Source: Gemmatimonadales bacterium
GTDB taxonomy: Bacteria > Gemmatimonadota > Gemmatimonadetes > Gemmatimonadales > GWC2-71-9
Assembly: GCA_013816685.1 (NCBI GenBank)
Contig: JACDDX010000001.1
Coordinates: 8,603 to 24,225, forward strand
Direction of reading: 5' to 3'
Length of the DNA: 15,623 bases
Numbering within the stretch: position 1 is the first letter of the stretch; each line of letters starts with the position of its first letter. Below, piece after piece: positions 13,539 to 15,623 of this stretch. The position numbers and the translations under genes are program-made. The notes beneath the pieces are model-generated. The model was not told the origin of the DNA. It searched no databases and saw only the letters and a program-made list of their open reading frames with translations.

Positions 13539-15260
13539 GTGCGCTCCGCTCTGCCCTTGCTTCTCCTCCCCGCCTTCGCTCTCGCCGGCTGTGATAGCAC
13601 CGGAGGTGGGGCAGGCCCGAGGCCTGATACCCCGGCGGGGCTTACTGAGGCCCCACCCGACGCGCCAATCCGTGTGGAATACGTCTGTGGCAATCGCTTC
13701 CTCGTGATCAATGCCCACGCTCACGCCGTGCAGGTATCCTGGGTGGTGCAGGGAAGCGACGAGCACGGTGCGGTCTCGCTGCCGCCTGCGCCAACTCAGG
13801 ACCCGGCCTTCAGCGAGACCGAGGTGGTCACGAGGATCCGCGGCACCCTCACACTTTACGAGCATGGTCGCGCCGTCCAGGACCGTCCGAATGACGCTCT
13901 CATCTGTTCGCCGGACACCCCGTCTCCATCGTTTCTCAGTGCGGGGACCTCGACCGCCGGCCGGTGGAGCGCACCCTTCAGCTGGCCGATCGTGGCGCTC
14001 CACGCCAGTCTGCTGTATAACGGCCAGGTGCTGAGCTGGGGAAAGTTCGGGCAACCGTACCTGTGGGATCCCGCGACGAGCCATTTTTCCCAGGTGCCGC
14101 TGCAGTCGTGGATCTTCTGCGCCGGGCACGCCTTCCTGCCCGACGGCCGGCTGCTGGTGGCCGGCGGTCACCTGAGCGATGATCGCGGCATTCCGGACGC
14201 GAACGTCTTCAGCCCTCGCTATCAGACCTGGACCAGGGTCGGCTCGATGGCGCGGGGCCGATGGTATCCGACCAACACGGAGCTCGCGGACGGCAGCATC
14301 CTGACGCTCGCGGGTCGCGACGCCAACGGGGTGACCGTTCCACTGCCCGAAATCTGGAGCTCGGCCGGCTGGCGGGCGCTCACGGGCGCGTCTCGCAATC
14401 TGGCGTACTATCCGCGCAGTTTTCTCGCGCCCAACGGCAAGGTGTTCTACGCCGGCGAGTCGCAGACCTCCCGGTATCTCAGCACCTCGGGAGCCGGAGC
14501 CTGGACGACGGTCGGGCTGCGGCAGTACGGAACGCGGGATTACGGGGCGGCGGTCATGTACGAGCCGGGGAAGATTCTCTACGCCGGCGGCGGGCGCACC
14601 ACGGCAACCGCGGAGATCGTGGATCTCAATCAAGCGGCTCCCGCGTGGCAGTACACCGGCAGCATGGCCTATCCCCGCCGGCATCTGAACGCGACGCTCC
14701 TTCCCGACGGCACGGTGCTGGTGACGGGTGGGAGCAGCGGGACGAGTTTCAGCGACTACACCCGCGGGGTTCATGCGGCCGAACTCTGGACCCCTGCCAC
14801 GGGCGCGTGGACGACGCTCGCCAGCAACACGGTTACCCGGGTATATCACGCGACGTCGCTTCTCCTGCCCGACGGCCGGGTGCTGCACACCGGTAGCGGG
14901 GACGCCTCCGGCCAGCCGGACCAGCGCAACGCCGAGCTCTTCTCGCCGCCGTACCTGTTCAAAGGCGCGCGCCCGACGATCAGCAGCGCGCCGACCCGGG
15001 CCGCGTACGGCTCCGCCTTCACCGTTACGACGGCAGACGCCGCCTCGATTACCCGGGTGGCACTGATCGGGCTGGGTTCGGTCACCCACGCGTTTGACAT
15101 GGGGCAGCGCTACCTCACGCCGGGGTTCAGCCGGACCTCCACCGGGCTGACCGTCACGGCCCCGTCGACCCGGAACACCGCGCCGCCGGGCTTCTACATG
15201 CTGTTCGTCCTCAACGGCTCCGGCGTCCCCTCCGTTGCGAAGTTCATCCGGATTGGGTGA
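13539..15260 (+). CDS. Lipoprotein copper-radical oxidase (galactose/glyoxal oxidase type)
   Basis: This 573-residue exported enzyme oxidises an alcohol or aldehyde with O2 to give H2O2, by family. The GTG start yields a compact signal peptide with lipobox ALAGC (Cys18). A small Cys-bracketed domain at about 45-123 precedes a seven-bladed kelch propeller (about 140-475, repeated LLPDGRVL...GG) and a C-terminal Ig-like DUF1929 domain (about 476-573). All five residues of the Cu/Tyr-Cys site are in their expected motifs: Cys194 (WIFCAGH), Tyr243 (RWYPT), Tyr436 and His437 (RVYHATSLLLPDGRV), and His517 (GSVTHAFDMGQR). There is no Trp at the galactose oxidase W290 position; Trp370 could play the stacking role seen elsewhere in GlxA-type enzymes. 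An ATG at 13491 is an alternative start. Substrate unknown; a periplasmic or surface location is inferred. Confidence 0.88.
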   Translation: MRSALPLLLLPAFALAGCDSTGGGAGPRPDTPAGLTEAPPDAPIRVEYVCGNRFLVINAHAHAVQVSWVVQGSDEHGAVSLPPAPTQDPAFSETEVVTRIRGTLTLYEHGRAVQDRPNDALICSPDTPSPSFLSAGTSTAGRWSAPFSWPIVALHASLLYNGQVLSWGKFGQPYLWDPATSHFSQVPLQSWIFCAGHAFLPDGRLLVAGGHLSDDRGIPDANVFSPRYQTWTRVGSMARGRWYPTNTELADGSILTLAGRDANGVTVPLPEIWSSAGWRALTGASRNLAYYPRSFLAPNGKVFYAGESQTSRYLSTSGAGAWTTVGLRQYGTRDYGAAVMYEPGKILYAGGGRTTATAEIVDLNQAAPAWQYTGSMAYPRRHLNATLLPDGTVLVTGGSSGTSFSDYTRGVHAAELWTPATGAWTTLASNTVTRVYHATSLLLPDGRVLHTGSGDASGQPDQRNAELFSPPYLFKGARPTISSAPTRAAYGSAFTVTTADAASITRVALIGLGSVTHAFDMGQRYLTPGFSRTSTGLTVTAPSTRNTAPPGFYMLFVLNGSGVPSVAKFIRIG

Positions 15261-15623
15261 CGAGGGTTGGACCAGGAGCGACAGCGGCCATGGTCTCCGT
15301 CGCCAGCACCGCCCCGTGCTTGCTGCCGAGCATCATGCGCGCATCCTCGCGATCACCGGCCGAGCGATACACCGCAGCCAGCGTCGAGCCGGAGCCGGTC
15401 ATCCGGCACAGGAGCGGACGAGTGGCCACGAGTGCCTCGAACGCGGCCCTGACGGCCGGGTGGCGGCCGAAGACCGTCGATTCGAAGTCGTTCCCCGCCA
15501 TCCGCCCGATCTCGCCCCAGCGTGACAGCGCGTCCAGGTCCAAGGCGACCGCGCCGCGGCGTGTCGATCCCTGCCGGGCACCGTCCAGCCACTGGTAGGC
15601 GGTCGCCGTGCTGATACCTATCG
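15244..15623 (-). CDS. ispE: 4-diphosphocytidyl-2-C-methyl-D-erythritol kinase, C-terminal part
   Basis: The frame is open to the window edge, so the N-terminus is missing. The visible 125 or so residues match the C-terminal half of the GHMP kinase IspE, which phosphorylates CDP-methylerythritol in the MEP isoprenoid pathway. Evidence is GISTATAYQWLD near the edge, then AGNDFESTVFGRHPAV and the GHMP motif 3 MTGSGSTLAAVY. A TTG at 15543 is an internal codon, not a start. The TGA at 15246-15244 lies inside the last codons of the convergent oxidase gene, a 17-base tail overlap. ispE next to tRNA-Gln and prs is a widespread order. Confidence 0.93.
   Translation of the reverse strand, partial: IGISTATAYQWLDGARQGSTRRGAVALDLDALSRWGEIGRMAGNDFESTVFGRHPAVRAAFEALVATRPLLCRMTGSGSTLAAVYRSAGDREDARMMLGSKHGAVLATETMAAVAPGPTLVTQSG

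Noticed and set aside
13308..15089. 593-residue minus-strand open frame opposite the oxidase
   Set aside because: It covers the tRNA and lies antisense to a gene with clear catalytic motifs. Its product is Arg/Gly/Pro-rich with no family features, typical of a high-GC shadow frame.

Overview
The window looks like a chromosomal segment from a high-GC, didermic (outer-membrane-bearing) bacterium. A signal peptide-MA peptidase-TolB propeller-Omp85-like barrel protein, several candidate lipoproteins, PKD domains and a DUF2232 gene beside rpsR suggest Gemmatimonadota. This is an inference from gene content and style, not a database result; other FCB-group or deep-branching phyla remain possible.

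Region 1 (10870 down to 78, minus strand) is a tightly packed housekeeping block. In transcription order it holds prs, rplY, pth, ychF, rpsF, rpsR, a DUF2232 membrane protein, rplI, a fused DAK2-DegV protein (fatty acid kinase type), rsfS and a large secreted peptidase/propeller/outer-membrane protein. Gaps are mostly under 60 bases, and rpsF/rpsR, rpsR/DUF2232 and fak/rsfS overlap by 4 bases. The theme is translation (L25, Pth, YchF, S6, S18, L9, RsfS), with PRPP supply at the head and lipid and envelope functions at the tail. Two genes, pth and the DUF2232 gene, make sense only with CTG start codons. Each CTG touches or nearly touches the preceding stop and has an SD-like sequence 8 bases upstream.

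Region 2 (10871-15260) interrupts this order with plus-strand genes for exported proteins. There are two tandem paralogous PKD-domain candidate lipoproteins, a bidirectional hairpin terminator, a minus-strand tRNA-Gln(TTG), and a lipoprotein copper-radical oxidase of the galactose/glyoxal oxidase type with all five expected copper-site residues. The 333-base gap before the first PKD gene is AT-richer and carries a near-perfect inverted repeat over a likely promoter.

Region 3 (15244-15623, minus strand) is the C-terminal part of ispE, cut by the window edge. It overlaps the end of the oxidase gene by 17 bases. ispE, tRNA-Gln, prs, rplY, pth and ychF in one direction is a gene order known from many Proteobacteria. 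The simplest reading is that the oxidase and PKD genes were inserted on either side of the tRNA into an ancestral housekeeping cluster.

No CRISPR array, insertion sequence, phage gene or defence system was found.
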